Positions 21,414 through 29,956 of a stretch of DNA of 32,400 nucleotides are shown here, in pieces. The notes under the pieces were generated by a model, which did not search any database, was not told where the DNA came from, and saw nothing but the letters and a program-made list of their open reading frames with translations. The position numbers and the translations under genes are program-made. The stretch spans positions 1-32,400 of IMG/VR virus record IMGVR_UViG_3300043544_000301; one strand, written 5' to 3'. The stretch is from a virus. How positions within the stretch are numbered: the first letter of the stretch is position 1; the number at the start of each line of letters is the position of its first letter.

Positions 21414-21535
21414 AGCTAGACCTCCTCCTTAAAATTGTTGGTGAAAACCTTTACAACACCACGTCGGGAACCGCACCCGACAACCCTTGCAAACAACCCG
21501 CATAGCTAGTTACCCAGCTGCCGACCGCCATTTGG

Positions 21536-21856
21536 TTACACACCGTCGACTTCGATGCGAGTGTTGGCAGCCACAGCTGCCCAACGAGCGTCATAGAACA
21601 CAAATAGCACTCCAGGCGTAGGCTTGTCGGCCCATACGCCCAGCAAGCACACCTCAAAGGGGTTGAGGGCGTAGGCCTGCACCTCGGCGGGCTGGGTGTC
21701 AAGCTCCGAAGTCGGACGCTGGTCCCAACCCAGCTCCCGCCAGTATTGCCAAACCCTGTCGTCCCACTGGGCAATTCGCTTCCCGCAACCGCTGCGAAGA
21801 AGATCCATCGCACGATCCCAATCGACACTGCAAGTCCAAACACACTGCGTCGTCAT
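21536..21856 (-). CDS. Hypothetical early protein, Trp-rich
   Basis: The ATG at 21856 has GGGAGGG upstream and is preferred to an in-frame start 15 bases earlier. The 106-residue product starts MTTQCVWTCSVDWDRAMDLL and is Trp-rich (DDRVWQYWRELGWDQRP), with a beta-rich end (GVLFVFYDARWAAVAANTRI). No family recognised. It is the first gene after the promoter at 21997-22025, which makes it a candidate early regulator or host-takeover protein. The next 122 bases hold a small hairpin around 21463-21484 and the following ribosome site, nothing else. Confidence 0.65.
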   Translation of the reverse strand: MTTQCVWTCSVDWDRAMDLLRSGCGKRIAQWDDRVWQYWRELGWDQRPTSELDTQPAEVQAYALNPFEVCLLGVWADKPTPGVLFVFYDARWAAVAANTRIEVDGV

Positions 21857-21996
21857 GTTAGACCCTCCCATACAAAGCCATCAAACCAAACAAACCAACC
21901 GAAACACACACCCCCAGGCAGAGGGGAGGCCTGCCTGTCTTGCTTGCCCGCCAAATTGTCAAAGACCATTCTCGTTTATCGCTCTCTTCTGCCTTT

Positions 21997-22025
21997 ATTT
22001 TACCCTAGGGCAAATTACCTGTCAA
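21997..22025 (-). promoter_or_regulatory. Strong sigma70-type early promoter
   Basis: On the minus strand TTGACA (22025-22020) is followed after exactly 17 bases by TAAAAT (22002-21997). This is near-consensus. The spacer holds the palindrome CCCTAGGG. The leader to the first ATG is about 135 bases and includes a CAGGCA/TGCCTG hairpin (21915-21937). Confidence 0.82.
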
Positions 22026-22110
22026 GAGGGTAGTTGAAAAATTTTTTCTGGGGTAACCCTAAGGGCATATTTAGGAATAAGACGAGAGGATGCCCTAAAT
22101 CTAGGCAGGC
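22003..22110. promoter_or_regulatory. Operator-like cluster around the early promoter
   Basis: Three related sites lie over and upstream of the promoter: CCTAGGGCAAATT (inside the spacer), CCTAAGGGCATATTT (near 22058-22072) and, inverted, TTTAGGGCATCC (near 22103-22092). They share TAGGGCA or TAAGGGCA. The adjacent gene encodes a small helix-turn-helix protein that could bind here. Confidence 0.55.
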
Positions 22111-22397
22111 AAGTGGTCTGGCAAGGTCAGTGAAATCTTATCAATGTCTATCATAGTAGTAGGTGCTGAATGTTTTTGGGGCTTACGGCGCGGATTTGGA
22201 TTTTCCCTCTTCCAGCGGAGGACGTCTTCTAGGCACACTGCTATGGCGTTTTTGGGCAATCTGACGTAACGTACCTGGCCGTAGTTTACAGCCAACATTC
22301 GGACCCATTGCCGCGAGGAGCCAATTATTTTGGCGGCATTGACCGTCGATACCCAGTGAATTGTGTCCGTCTTATTTTGTTGTTTAGCCATTGTCAT
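22101..22397 (-). CDS. Small helix-turn-helix DNA-binding protein
   Basis: The 98-residue protein has a MerR/excisionase-like winged HTH: WVSTVNAAKIIGSSRQWVRM (about 15-34), a wing around QVRYVRLPKNAIAVC, and a terminal helix EDVLRWKRENPN, followed by a basic and then acidic tail. It has its own promoter and sits directly before the strong early promoter with its operator-like repeats, so it is the best candidate for the regulator of the early block. Whether it represses or activates cannot be told. An in-frame ATG at 22391 is an alternative start. Confidence 0.72.
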   Translation of the reverse strand: MTMAKQQNKTDTIHWVSTVNAAKIIGSSRQWVRMLAVNYGQVRYVRLPKNAIAVCLEDVLRWKRENPNPRRKPQKHSAPTTMIDIDKISLTLPDHLPA

Positions 22398-22445
22398 AGT
22401 CCAAGCACTGGAGACAACGCCGTGTCACTGGTTTTCTCTAAAGTA

Positions 22446-22474
22446 AAAATACCCGAAGAATTAAGAAAAGTCAA
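22446..22474 (-). promoter_or_regulatory. Promoter of the HTH regulator gene
   Basis: TTGACT (22474-22469) and TATTTT (22451-22446) on the minus strand are 17 bases apart, about 50 bases before the regulator ATG. The gap 22398-22504 also contains the end of the virion operon, but no T-tailed terminator hairpin was seen there. Confidence 0.6.
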
Positions 22475-22504
22475 GTCACCCTTGGCGTCGCCAGTAAAAG
22501 CGAC

Positions 22505-23260
22505 TCAAGTGGGGTCATTTACGGGCAAAACGGGGGGTCTCCAACTGGAGCGGTCTAGCTTGTTAAGCCATTTCTGTGCTTCTGGCGGGAGCTTTGGTTC
22601 AATGTCAATGTCTCGTCGATATGTTTCCTTGGCTATGCGGTCATACCAAGTCTCATCGTCTGGGGACCGCATGAATAGCTGGGAGTGCCACAGTCCGTTC
22701 GAAAACCAGTGAACAAAAGTAGGCCCCCAAAAGGATGACGAGTCAGCAGCCGGTCCAAACGTATCTTTAAGTCGAGCAAGGAGTTGTTGATCAAAGTCAG
22801 CCCGGCGTGTCCGTGGCCAGCCGCCTATCGCCATGCACGCATCCCACCGCATAGCTAGAGCTCCATGAAACCTTCCATCACTGCGTTCTAATCGCAACGC
22901 TCCACCATAAATCGAATAGACATAACGAGGATGGGCCCACGAAGCTCGTTGGAGTGCCGAAACAGAGGCCTCGATATGGCGTGACATATAGATGTCGTCA
23001 TCGTCCCAGACTATAAGCCCCTCGGTATGGGGCGGACACATTTCCAGCATTGCGGCATATTTTTCAGGAAGTGACGGAAAGCGATGGGGGACGCTAACAA
23101 TCTCCCAATTCGGTCCTTTCTTTGGGCGCAGTTGTCCAGCATCGTCTAGGATTAGCAGAAAGCGGCTCTCAGCAGGATAGGTTTGCCGCTCAAATAGAGC
23201 GATTGTCTGAGCTACACAGTCTGGACGCAGATAGGTCGGACACAGGCACGTTACAAACAT
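22505..23260 (-). CDS. Glycosyltransferase family 2-like protein
   Basis: The start at ATG 23260 follows the previous stop (TGATATG) and gives a standard GT-A opening, MFVTCLCPTYLRPDCVAQTI; a longer in-frame start would overlap the upstream gene by 107 bases. The 251-residue product has the metal-binding DxD motif in LIVWDDDDIYM and a later GALAMRWDACMAIGGWP segment typical of acceptor regions in this fold. It would transfer a sugar from a nucleotide donor; acceptor unknown. It is the last gene of the virion operon, after another glycosyltransferase and two Thr-rich tail proteins. Confidence 0.8.
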   Translation of the reverse strand: MFVTCLCPTYLRPDCVAQTIALFERQTYPAESRFLLILDDAGQLRPKKGPNWEIVSVPHRFPSLPEKYAAMLEMCPPHTEGLIVWDDDDIYMSRHIEASVSALQRASWAHPRYVYSIYGGALRLERSDGRFHGALAMRWDACMAIGGWPRTRRADFDQQLLARLKDTFGPAADSSSFWGPTFVHWFSNGLWHSQLFMRSPDDETWYDRIAKETYRRDIDIEPKLPPEAQKWLNKLDRSSWRPPVLPVNDPT

Positions 23261-23261
23261 A

Positions 23262-24938
23262 TCACCACTTCCCAATTGGACATTTACTTGAAGCCCACCT
23301 AGCTTTCCGATAAATCGGACAACCACACTTAACGCAAACGCTGTCTTGTCTCCATTCACAAAGGGCACAAATTTCTACCCGCCTCCGATACACATCATCA
23401 GGCGCTGTGGCGGCACCTGTGGCAATATGCTGCGCCGCGCTTACTGCGAAATTTCGCAGCTTCTCCCACCAACCAGGCAGCTGTGCCTGCTTATAAACGG
23501 GATCGCGTGAAATTATGGCGTAGCCATTGCCCTCATTTTCTAGAGTGATAACCACGTAGGGCGAACCTGTGCTAGACAACCATTCACGGAGGCACCGAAG
23601 CACTGTTTTTTCCTCTCGCACGCCATGAGTGCGAGTGCGCGGATCATAGACATGTACCGAGATAGTATCGGCAAATCCCAGATTGCAAATCACCACGGTT
23701 GGCCAGACATGGAGTTGTTCTCGGATAATCTCAAACATGGGGCCAATAGGCTGTGGTGGATCCCAAATCAAGACAGCCTGCCCATTCTCTGGTTGAGGGA
23801 GTTTGCTGAACGACTGCATGACGACGTTTGGCCCCTTGAGATCGTTATTCATAGTCGCAATACGAGCGTTGGGGAATTTGTCCAACCAGCGTCTGTCAAG
23901 AGTGACGATGGTTAGTTGTTTTTCGCTAATGTTCAATTCACCAAGCTTAGCAGCAACATGATCGATCTCGGGCCGATGGCGGTCAGGACACGATCCACAT
24001 CCACGACGGCGCTCCCCTTTTTCCTCCTGGCTTGACGGTGAAGGGATCGGAGGGGCATAGGGCTGATCGAGGTTTTGTAACAGATTATGAAACTCCTCTT
24101 CTGTCATGAGATGTGGAGAGACTTCGCAAACTTCCCCATCCGAAGCCACTTCTGGCACAGTGTAGCCTTGAACAAAGTGACGCTTGATCCGCTCAATATC
24201 CCAATTCAGTAATTTAAACCAAAGCAGATAGTTTCGCACCTTGTCATGGAGATACAGAGGATAGCGCACCTGCAATTGATGGAAGTTGTGCCAATATTTC
24301 AGGCCCGGGAAGCACATAACCCGCCCGCCGGCTCGACGGAATGCTTCGTGGAAACAGATCTCTTCTCCACCGAACCCACGGGCCGCAGGGTGAAATCCCC
24401 CAGCCACAAAGAAGTCTTTCCTCCTCACCAAGAAAATCCCAAACCCACTTCCTGGAATTTCAAACGGTTCGCCTTTCTCAGCTCGGGGATCATATCGCCA
24501 AATCCCCAGCATGCCATAACGGAAAACAGGTTCAAAGTGCGTGGCCGGATTACTGCGTAGGTCATCATAGACTTTAACGCCGTGAAACAGAATTGAGTCG
24601 TTGCCGGCGTAGTCAATTGCCTGCTGCAGGTTGTTTACTAAATCGGGCGGGAATAGCACATGGCAATCAAAGCATAACACCCAATCGTTTTGAGCTTCCA
24701 AAATCGCTTTGTTGCGGGCTGGAGATGTTCCGATAGCGTAATCGAACGGGACATATCTTACGCCTGCCTTTTTGCAGAAATCACTAATTTTCTCGCTTTC
24801 TGGAGACCCTGGAGCATTATCGACAACGACAATGTCGGCATCGACTAGTCCATGGTGAAGTCGGAGAGATTGAATTGTTTCAATTACTCGAAGATCACGA
24901 TACGTGGCAGTGACAAAGCTGACGTTCATAGTAGGCAT
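23262..24938 (-). CDS. GT-A glycosyltransferase with C-terminal zinc module
   Basis: The 558-residue protein opens with a GT-A nucleotide-binding fold (NVSFVTATYRDLRVIETIQS, VDADIVVVDNAPGS). Its metal motif reads FDCHVLF (D-x-H rather than D-x-D), and the acceptor site carries RGFGGEEICFHEAFRRAGG. A D-x-H plus GGE pattern is known from polypeptide GalNAc transferases and relatives. A middle domain (about 320-480) of unknown function follows. The C-terminus (about 520-558) has CALC, CVKCGCP and KCPIGKW, a Cys cluster likely to bind zinc and seen in other phage tail-linked proteins. Ribosome site AAGGGAGGT. It lies directly after the Thr-rich protein genes. Confidence 0.8.
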   Translation of the reverse strand: MPTMNVSFVTATYRDLRVIETIQSLRLHHGLVDADIVVVDNAPGSPESEKISDFCKKAGVRYVPFDYAIGTSPARNKAILEAQNDWVLCFDCHVLFPPDLVNNLQQAIDYAGNDSILFHGVKVYDDLRSNPATHFEPVFRYGMLGIWRYDPRAEKGEPFEIPGSGFGIFLVRRKDFFVAGGFHPAARGFGGEEICFHEAFRRAGGRVMCFPGLKYWHNFHQLQVRYPLYLHDKVRNYLLWFKLLNWDIERIKRHFVQGYTVPEVASDGEVCEVSPHLMTEEEFHNLLQNLDQPYAPPIPSPSSQEEKGERRRGCGSCPDRHRPEIDHVAAKLGELNISEKQLTIVTLDRRWLDKFPNARIATMNNDLKGPNVVMQSFSKLPQPENGQAVLIWDPPQPIGPMFEIIREQLHVWPTVVICNLGFADTISVHVYDPRTRTHGVREEKTVLRCLREWLSSTGSPYVVITLENEGNGYAIISRDPVYKQAQLPGWWEKLRNFAVSAAQHIATGAATAPDDVYRRRVEICALCEWRQDSVCVKCGCPIYRKARWASSKCPIGKW

Positions 24939-24947
24939 CTACCTCCC

Positions 24948-27044
24948 TTACACATAACATGGTGTAGATGTTGAATCACCGACATATTGCGGACTACGTT
25001 GCGGCGGCTGACAACCTGTGCAGGCACCACAGTCGAGTCCACCCGTGCACCACTCATATAATTCCCAGTATAGATTCCCGCCACTATCTTCAACAGCCCA
25101 CCAATAGCAGTAGCAAGACGAACACCCATACGAGTCTCCAGTTGTTGTCGTCGTTGTGGTGCTCGTCGTTGTAGTTGTTGTGCTTGTTGTAGTGCTTGTA
25201 GTCGTGGTCGTTGTGCTTGTTGTGGTGCTTGTAGTCGTGGTTGTGGTGCTCGTTGTGGTGCTTGTCGTTGTGGTCGTACTGGTTGTGGTTGTAGTGCTTG
25301 TGGTCGTAGTGCTTGTCGTTGTAGTTGGCTCAACTTCTGGTGTCGTTGTGGTAGTTGTGGTAGTTGTGGTCGTAGTCCGCCCCTCCACGCACGTGGTGGT
25401 AAACAAGTGCTCGGAATAGGGGTCTGCCGGAATAAAGTCTGGAAACGGACAATGGCAGTCTGGGTGCGCAGAAGGACACAGGTTCATCAGCAGTATCCAC
25501 TGGACGGTAGGATATCGTGGCCACCACCTGGGAAAGCCGCCCCAATACCAAGAGCACTGTAAAGACGCACAAGGGACTTCACCAGTGGTTGTAGTAGTCG
25601 TTGAGGTGGATGTAGTTGTTGGCCATGGCGGATCGGGCGGTGGAGGCGGCGGAGGCGGTGGTGGAGGTGGAGGAGGGGGAGGCTGTTCACAGAAGTGATA
25701 GCCGAATATTTTGAATATACTGTCGCATACGAGTTGTCCAGCTTGGTACCGCGGATAAAGAATATCAGTGGGCTCAAAATCGTACCAGCCTAGCTCAGGT
25801 GACCAATTTCGTGCCCACTCACAGCGACAGTAAAGGCTTCCATCTATCCATGGAACACAATTTACGCGAGAGCGATATAGGTAAACATCGCCATAAGGCG
25901 CCAAAAAATCGGAGTATTGATACAGAAAACCGATGTTCGCATCGTCTATTGATGCCCCTTTGCATGAGGTATAGACCTCATCACCAACTTTCTTTGGTGG
26001 ACGATCTGGATACGGGCAATAACAAAGCTCTGGCACCGCCCTCTTCCGGAAACGACATTGACACGGTCTTCTGTCTTGCGGTTCTTTCTTAGACCAAAAC
26101 TTCCCGTCATAGGATACCCAATAGCAGCGCCCGCGACATTGGCAATCGATGTTTGGATTCCATCCTGGATAGCGGTTAGAGAGTTGGCTATCAACCTCGA
26201 TGCACGGCATCCATACTTCCTGTGGCCCATTAAAAACATACCAGTCGTTCTCACATGGATGTTCGTATGGTTCGCACCCTTCGAGGCACTGGGCATTTTT
26301 AGCTAGTATGTAGTCGGCGCCTGTCTGCCACGGCGTCTGTTGGCTGCGATAGAAGAGTGCCCACCCGAAACAATGTGCTGGCTGCCAATCAGCATCTCGC
26401 TCCTCACAAGGTACGATAAAAGCCGCTGGCGGACGAGAGTCGAGCTTGATTGCATAAGAATCACCTTCCCACGGATAATGAAACCTTGTCCAGCGCCAAT
26501 ATTTGGCCAAATTGTATTCGCCCGCCGGATAACTCAGGATAGCTTCGCCACAATGGCAGTTTTGCCCTCTGCATCGCTTAGCAACTAGGTGATATCCTAC
26601 CCGCCCTTGACTTGCATAGTATTCACACATCCTGCCTTCGCATGGGCATTCTTCTTCTGGTTCTTCTTCGGGGATGCACTCGCGCCGCACAGATATGCCT
26701 TGCCAATTGCAGGGAGGTCCCGGGCATTTATAACCCACCATACAACTTTGTTCGATAAGCACATAGCTTTGGCGCCCAAAATCAAAATCATAAACACAAT
26801 AACCGTAGACCCAATCACGTGTTGTTGTGGTAGTTGGTGGTGGCGGCGGAGGCAAGTCGTAACTTGTGGTTGTTGTTCGCGATGGTTTGCAAGAAGAGAG
26901 AAACGTGTCCCCGTTTCGTAGGACGATGGTGCCCGGCAACTTAGGGGGCTCGCATTCACAATGGGCCGGACAGTCCCTGTCCCCGTGAGGGACCCACTGC
27001 CCATTCCAATAAGCCATTCGACACCTAACGGCACAAGGGATCAT
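24948..27044 (-). CDS. Cys-rich, poly-Thr/poly-Pro virion adhesin-like protein
   Basis: The start at ATG 27044 overlaps the upstream stop (ATGA). The roughly 698-residue product alternates Cys/Trp-rich modules with low-complexity linkers: a Thr/Pro linker near residue 60-75, a run of 16 Pro followed by Thr near 465-495, and a Thr/Ser tract of about 70 residues before the last module. Modules have the pattern CxxC...W...C...CxC...G-D...C (for example CAVRCRMAYWNGQWVPHGD and the final CSSCYCYWW module). It resembles a mucin or multi-domain adhesin and is probably a tail fibre or host-contact protein. No known receptor-binding domain is recognised. Confidence 0.7.
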   Translation of the reverse strand: MIPCAVRCRMAYWNGQWVPHGDRDCPAHCECEPPKLPGTIVLRNGDTFLSSCKPSRTTTTSYDLPPPPPPTTTTTRDWVYGYCVYDFDFGRQSYVLIEQSCMVGYKCPGPPCNWQGISVRRECIPEEEPEEECPCEGRMCEYYASQGRVGYHLVAKRCRGQNCHCGEAILSYPAGEYNLAKYWRWTRFHYPWEGDSYAIKLDSRPPAAFIVPCEERDADWQPAHCFGWALFYRSQQTPWQTGADYILAKNAQCLEGCEPYEHPCENDWYVFNGPQEVWMPCIEVDSQLSNRYPGWNPNIDCQCRGRCYWVSYDGKFWSKKEPQDRRPCQCRFRKRAVPELCYCPYPDRPPKKVGDEVYTSCKGASIDDANIGFLYQYSDFLAPYGDVYLYRSRVNCVPWIDGSLYCRCEWARNWSPELGWYDFEPTDILYPRYQAGQLVCDSIFKIFGYHFCEQPPPPPPPPPPPPPPPPDPPWPTTTSTSTTTTTTGEVPCASLQCSWYWGGFPRWWPRYPTVQWILLMNLCPSAHPDCHCPFPDFIPADPYSEHLFTTTCVEGRTTTTTTTTTTTTPEVEPTTTTSTTTTSTTTTTSTTTTTSTTTSTTTTTTSTTTSTTTTTTSTTTSTTTTTTSTTTTTTTGDSYGCSSCYCYWWAVEDSGGNLYWELYEWCTGGLDCGACTGCQPPQRSPQYVGDSTSTPCYV
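25182..25280. repeat. Three tandem 33-bp repeats encoding an 11-residue Ser/Thr unit
   Basis: Ser codons (AGC on the coding strand, gct on the plus strand) fall at 25182, 25194, 25215, 25227, 25248 and 25260. This fixes a 12+21 base pattern, that is S-TTT-S-TTTTTT repeated three times. Thr codons vary among all four synonyms between units while Ser is always AGC. Confidence 0.8.
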
Positions 27045-29956
27045 GGTTGGCCCATACAATCATATTCTTCACACTGGCACACGCAACTCGGCAAGGACAA
27101 TGTGCCGCAAACTGGAAATGTGTTGTGGCCTACGCATGTGCCACTCACTTTGTCTCCGTGCCTACAATTCGGGCGGAGCTCGACTTCAGGACATTTGCAT
27201 CCTGGCCCATCATTAAACTGCTCGCAAGTGGCCACTTGAACCCACTGACCGTTCTGGCATTCCCACGCACAATAGCCCATACAAGGATATTGGCCTGTGT
27301 TCGGGTCACCGCAAACGCACCGGTGGCACGGCGACCTCCTGATTGATCCTCTCCAGGTCTTCCATTCACATTCTAAGGCTGTACCGTTACGGCAGTTGCT
27401 TTCAAGCAGAACCCATCCGGCCCAACCATCTGGCCATTCGCACCACACATAGATACAGAGACCACGACATCGAGTTTCTGGCGGTCGAGGAGGCCGTGGT
27501 GGTTCAGGACGGCAATAAGTAATTGCTGTATCGCACAATTCTATTTCCGTCGGCTCCGGACATGGGCACTCGGGACAGCAATCTGACCGCAATAGCACGA
27601 GAGTGCCAGGGGCAGGTGGCGCGAGATACCAGATACACCGCCCTTCTCTACCGCACACACAAGAACGCGGCGGGGGCGGAGGTGGTGGTGTTTCGTCACA
27701 ACACGGATGTCCCGGCGGCCAGGGGCCACAAAGCGGATCTACAGGAGCACACTCCTCTGGCACCTCTTCACAATCCGCTTGACTTTTAACACATGTGCCA
27801 AGGACTACATCTCCTTCTTCTACGTCTGAACACTCAACTGGATAACAGCAGGTACAACCCTCAGGACAGTCTTCGTGTTCAGGATCCGTGGGTTTAGTCC
27901 TGACGTAGCCCTGCTGTGTCCATATCCACGTGCACTGGCCTTCGCATGACTCGGGTGTCGTTGTTGTTGTAGTGGTTGTGGTTGTGCCGCAATCGCGCCC
28001 CTCTGGCCAGTCGCCCCCTTTCGGACATTCACGAGAATTAGAACGGAAACATTCCGTGTAGGTGGTTTTGCACTCGTAATCCTCTGTTGTGGTTGTGCCA
28101 TCATCGATCGTTATTGTTTCGTCTTCGCAACAAAATTCAGGATAGCATGTCTCGCAGCCCTCAGGACATGGGTCCTCAAGCTCCCAGTGGCCTTCTGAGT
28201 ATCGTTCACCATCCTGCACCCATCGCCAGCGCGCGTAGTGGCCGAAACACTTGTCTTCGGGTTCCTCTTCACAAAAAACAGTCCACTGTGCGCCAACAAA
28301 TTCTTGGTCACACTCTACCTCTATAGGTTCTGGGCAGTGACACGGCTCCGTACACTCATCCAGCTCGTCAATGCGCACCCAATAGTATCCACCCTCAGTG
28401 CTCTGACAGGTCCAGTAACAATGACATCGTGTGCAAGGGTGCGGATCACGCCGCGGACCCGTTTTTGGTTCGTGTCGTGGCCCAAATAGCCCCGGGGCTG
28501 TTGTAGTCGTAGTCGTGGGGCATTCCCACGCCCAAAACCTGGGCATATGCACCGCGCCTAGGCTGCGTATCGCGGCCGTGCCTTCTGCGATATTTATTGC
28601 TATCCAGTCAGTTTGCTCTGGCAAGAACGGTGTTCCACTGAGAACAAAACTTGCATGTTTGCTGCCTCTACCAAGCCGCCGCCACAGGGCTTTGTGAATT
28701 TTAAAAAGACGAGAATACAAACAGTCCTTGGAACACGTGGATTCAGTGATCGTTATGTGCAGATCCCCTCTAGCGATAGGAAGCACCCAGTCGCTTAACA
28801 GGCGCTTACTCGGATACTTACCGCCGTCACATTGTGGTGCCAATACTGTTAGTTGATGGACTCCTGTGCCTTCCTGAATGCGTCCAGCAAGATGATATCC
28901 AGTCATTACTGCTGGGCGTGCTATTTTGCGAAAATAAATCAAATCGGTTACGTGGGGGATTGCACAAAGATGTGCTGCAACTGCATCAATAGCGCAATCA
29001 GCAGGCACATCAGACGCATACCAGATAGTCGGATTAGGGACGGTCAAACAATCATATTCTGCATCACTTGTTGTAGTTGTTGTAGTTGTTGTGGTTGTGG
29101 TGCTTGTTGTTGTGGTGGTCGAGCCTTTCGGCACACACTGAAATGTGGTAGTTGTTGTGGTCGTGGTTGTTGTGGTTTCGAGGTACTCGGGTAGTGTATC
29201 CCAGCCTGGTATTGGGACTTCTTCGTCGTCTTCGCGGTAAATAAACAACTCATACCAATTCCTAATCTGTAGAAATTCCAGATATGCACTAATACGAGGA
29301 TGTTGTGTTAGTGCCTGAAAAATTTGGCGGCAAATGACAGCCCACGAGCTTGTATCTGTAATGCGCACACGAATTTCGCGCAAGAAATAAGCCCATGACA
29401 CAAGGACAGTAAGATACAAACCATGAGGCACGATAACTTCCGGTTTACCAACTTTGGGTGGAGGTTCGGTCCAATCTTTTGTCGTTGTTGTAGTCGTTAT
29501 TGATGGTCCGAGGGGATATTCTGATTCCACCCACCCAATACGGATCCATGACAGAGGGAAAAGAGGGATATAAAAGTAATCAGTTTCTCGCAAATCATCA
29601 TCAAGAAAACCGAATTCAAAAAGAGGACAGGGATTTCTAAGAGCATTGAGGAGAAGTGACCCAGGCAGTGTGATTATCAAAATAGCTGGTCTTGTCGCAC
29701 CAGTGGCCCAATACAAAACACCAGGCTTGATCTCGGGCATAGGGTCCCACTCGAAGGCGCCAACAGGCTGTCCCAGTCCGTGGGGCCCTGCATCTGCTTT
29801 CCCACCGATCCATCCAGGAACCCATTGGCGTTTTTCGTGTAATCGCTTAACCGCCGGCAGTGCCAGCAACTTCTCGACGTGTTCGCGTAGGACCCCCTTC
29901 TCGTCCCATAATGGAATTGGACTGCCTGAGTAACGATAAACAATGCGAAGGCTCAT
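27041..29956 (-). CDS. Giant modular Cys-rich/poly-Thr tail protein
   Basis: The 971-residue protein has a conventional globular part (about 1-255, broken by a TTTTTT linker near 154-159), a second globular part (about 300-480) between Thr tracts (261-271, 280-297, 482-487), and a C-terminal half of at least six Cys-rich modules at about 509-563, 571-630, 672-723, 767-816, 831-864 and 893-942. The modules share CxGxCxWxW, W-V, a CxxxCxC cluster, and a final G-D...G-T-C. Linkers are poly-Thr or poly-Pro. Such an architecture suits an extended, disulfide-stabilised fibre or adhesin. It is coupled on both sides by overlaps of four bases. The baseplate-like N-terminus may anchor it to the tail. 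Confidence 0.72.
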   Translation of the reverse strand: MSLRIVYRYSGSPIPLWDEKGVLREHVEKLLALPAVKRLHEKRQWVPGWIGGKADAGPHGLGQPVGAFEWDPMPEIKPGVLYWATGATRPAILIITLPGSLLLNALRNPCPLFEFGFLDDDLRETDYFYIPLFPLSWIRIGWVESEYPLGPSITTTTTTKDWTEPPPKVGKPEVIVPHGLYLTVLVSWAYFLREIRVRITDTSSWAVICRQIFQALTQHPRISAYLEFLQIRNWYELFIYREDDEEVPIPGWDTLPEYLETTTTTTTTTTTFQCVPKGSTTTTTSTTTTTTTTTTTSDAEYDCLTVPNPTIWYASDVPADCAIDAVAAHLCAIPHVTDLIYFRKIARPAVMTGYHLAGRIQEGTGVHQLTVLAPQCDGGKYPSKRLLSDWVLPIARGDLHITITESTCSKDCLYSRLFKIHKALWRRLGRGSKHASFVLSGTPFLPEQTDWIAINIAEGTAAIRSLGAVHMPRFWAWECPTTTTTTAPGLFGPRHEPKTGPRRDPHPCTRCHCYWTCQSTEGGYYWVRIDELDECTEPCHCPEPIEVECDQEFVGAQWTVFCEEEPEDKCFGHYARWRWVQDGERYSEGHWELEDPCPEGCETCYPEFCCEDETITIDDGTTTTEDYECKTTYTECFRSNSRECPKGGDWPEGRDCGTTTTTTTTTTPESCEGQCTWIWTQQGYVRTKPTDPEHEDCPEGCTCCYPVECSDVEEGDVVLGTCVKSQADCEEVPEECAPVDPLCGPWPPGHPCCDETPPPPPPPRSCVCGREGRCIWYLAPPAPGTLVLLRSDCCPECPCPEPTEIELCDTAITYCRPEPPRPPRPPETRCRGLCIYVWCEWPDGWAGWVLLESNCRNGTALECEWKTWRGSIRRSPCHRCVCGDPNTGQYPCMGYCAWECQNGQWVQVATCEQFNDGPGCKCPEVELRPNCRHGDKVSGTCVGHNTFPVCGTLSLPSCVCQCEEYDCMGQP

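Noticed and set aside
22505-23368. Longer start for the last glycosyltransferase
   Set aside because: It would overlap the preceding gene by 107 bases; the ATG at 23260 starts exactly at the GT-A fold and follows the upstream stop codon closely.
25156-25419. Plus-strand frame encoding almost pure Val/Leu
   Set aside because: It is the mirror of the poly-Thr tract on the minus strand; codon composition and lack of a ribosome site show it is a shadow.
24948-29956. Diversity-generating retroelement acting on the tail proteins
   Set aside because: No reverse transcriptase and no template/variable repeat pair were found; the repeats are low-complexity linkers.
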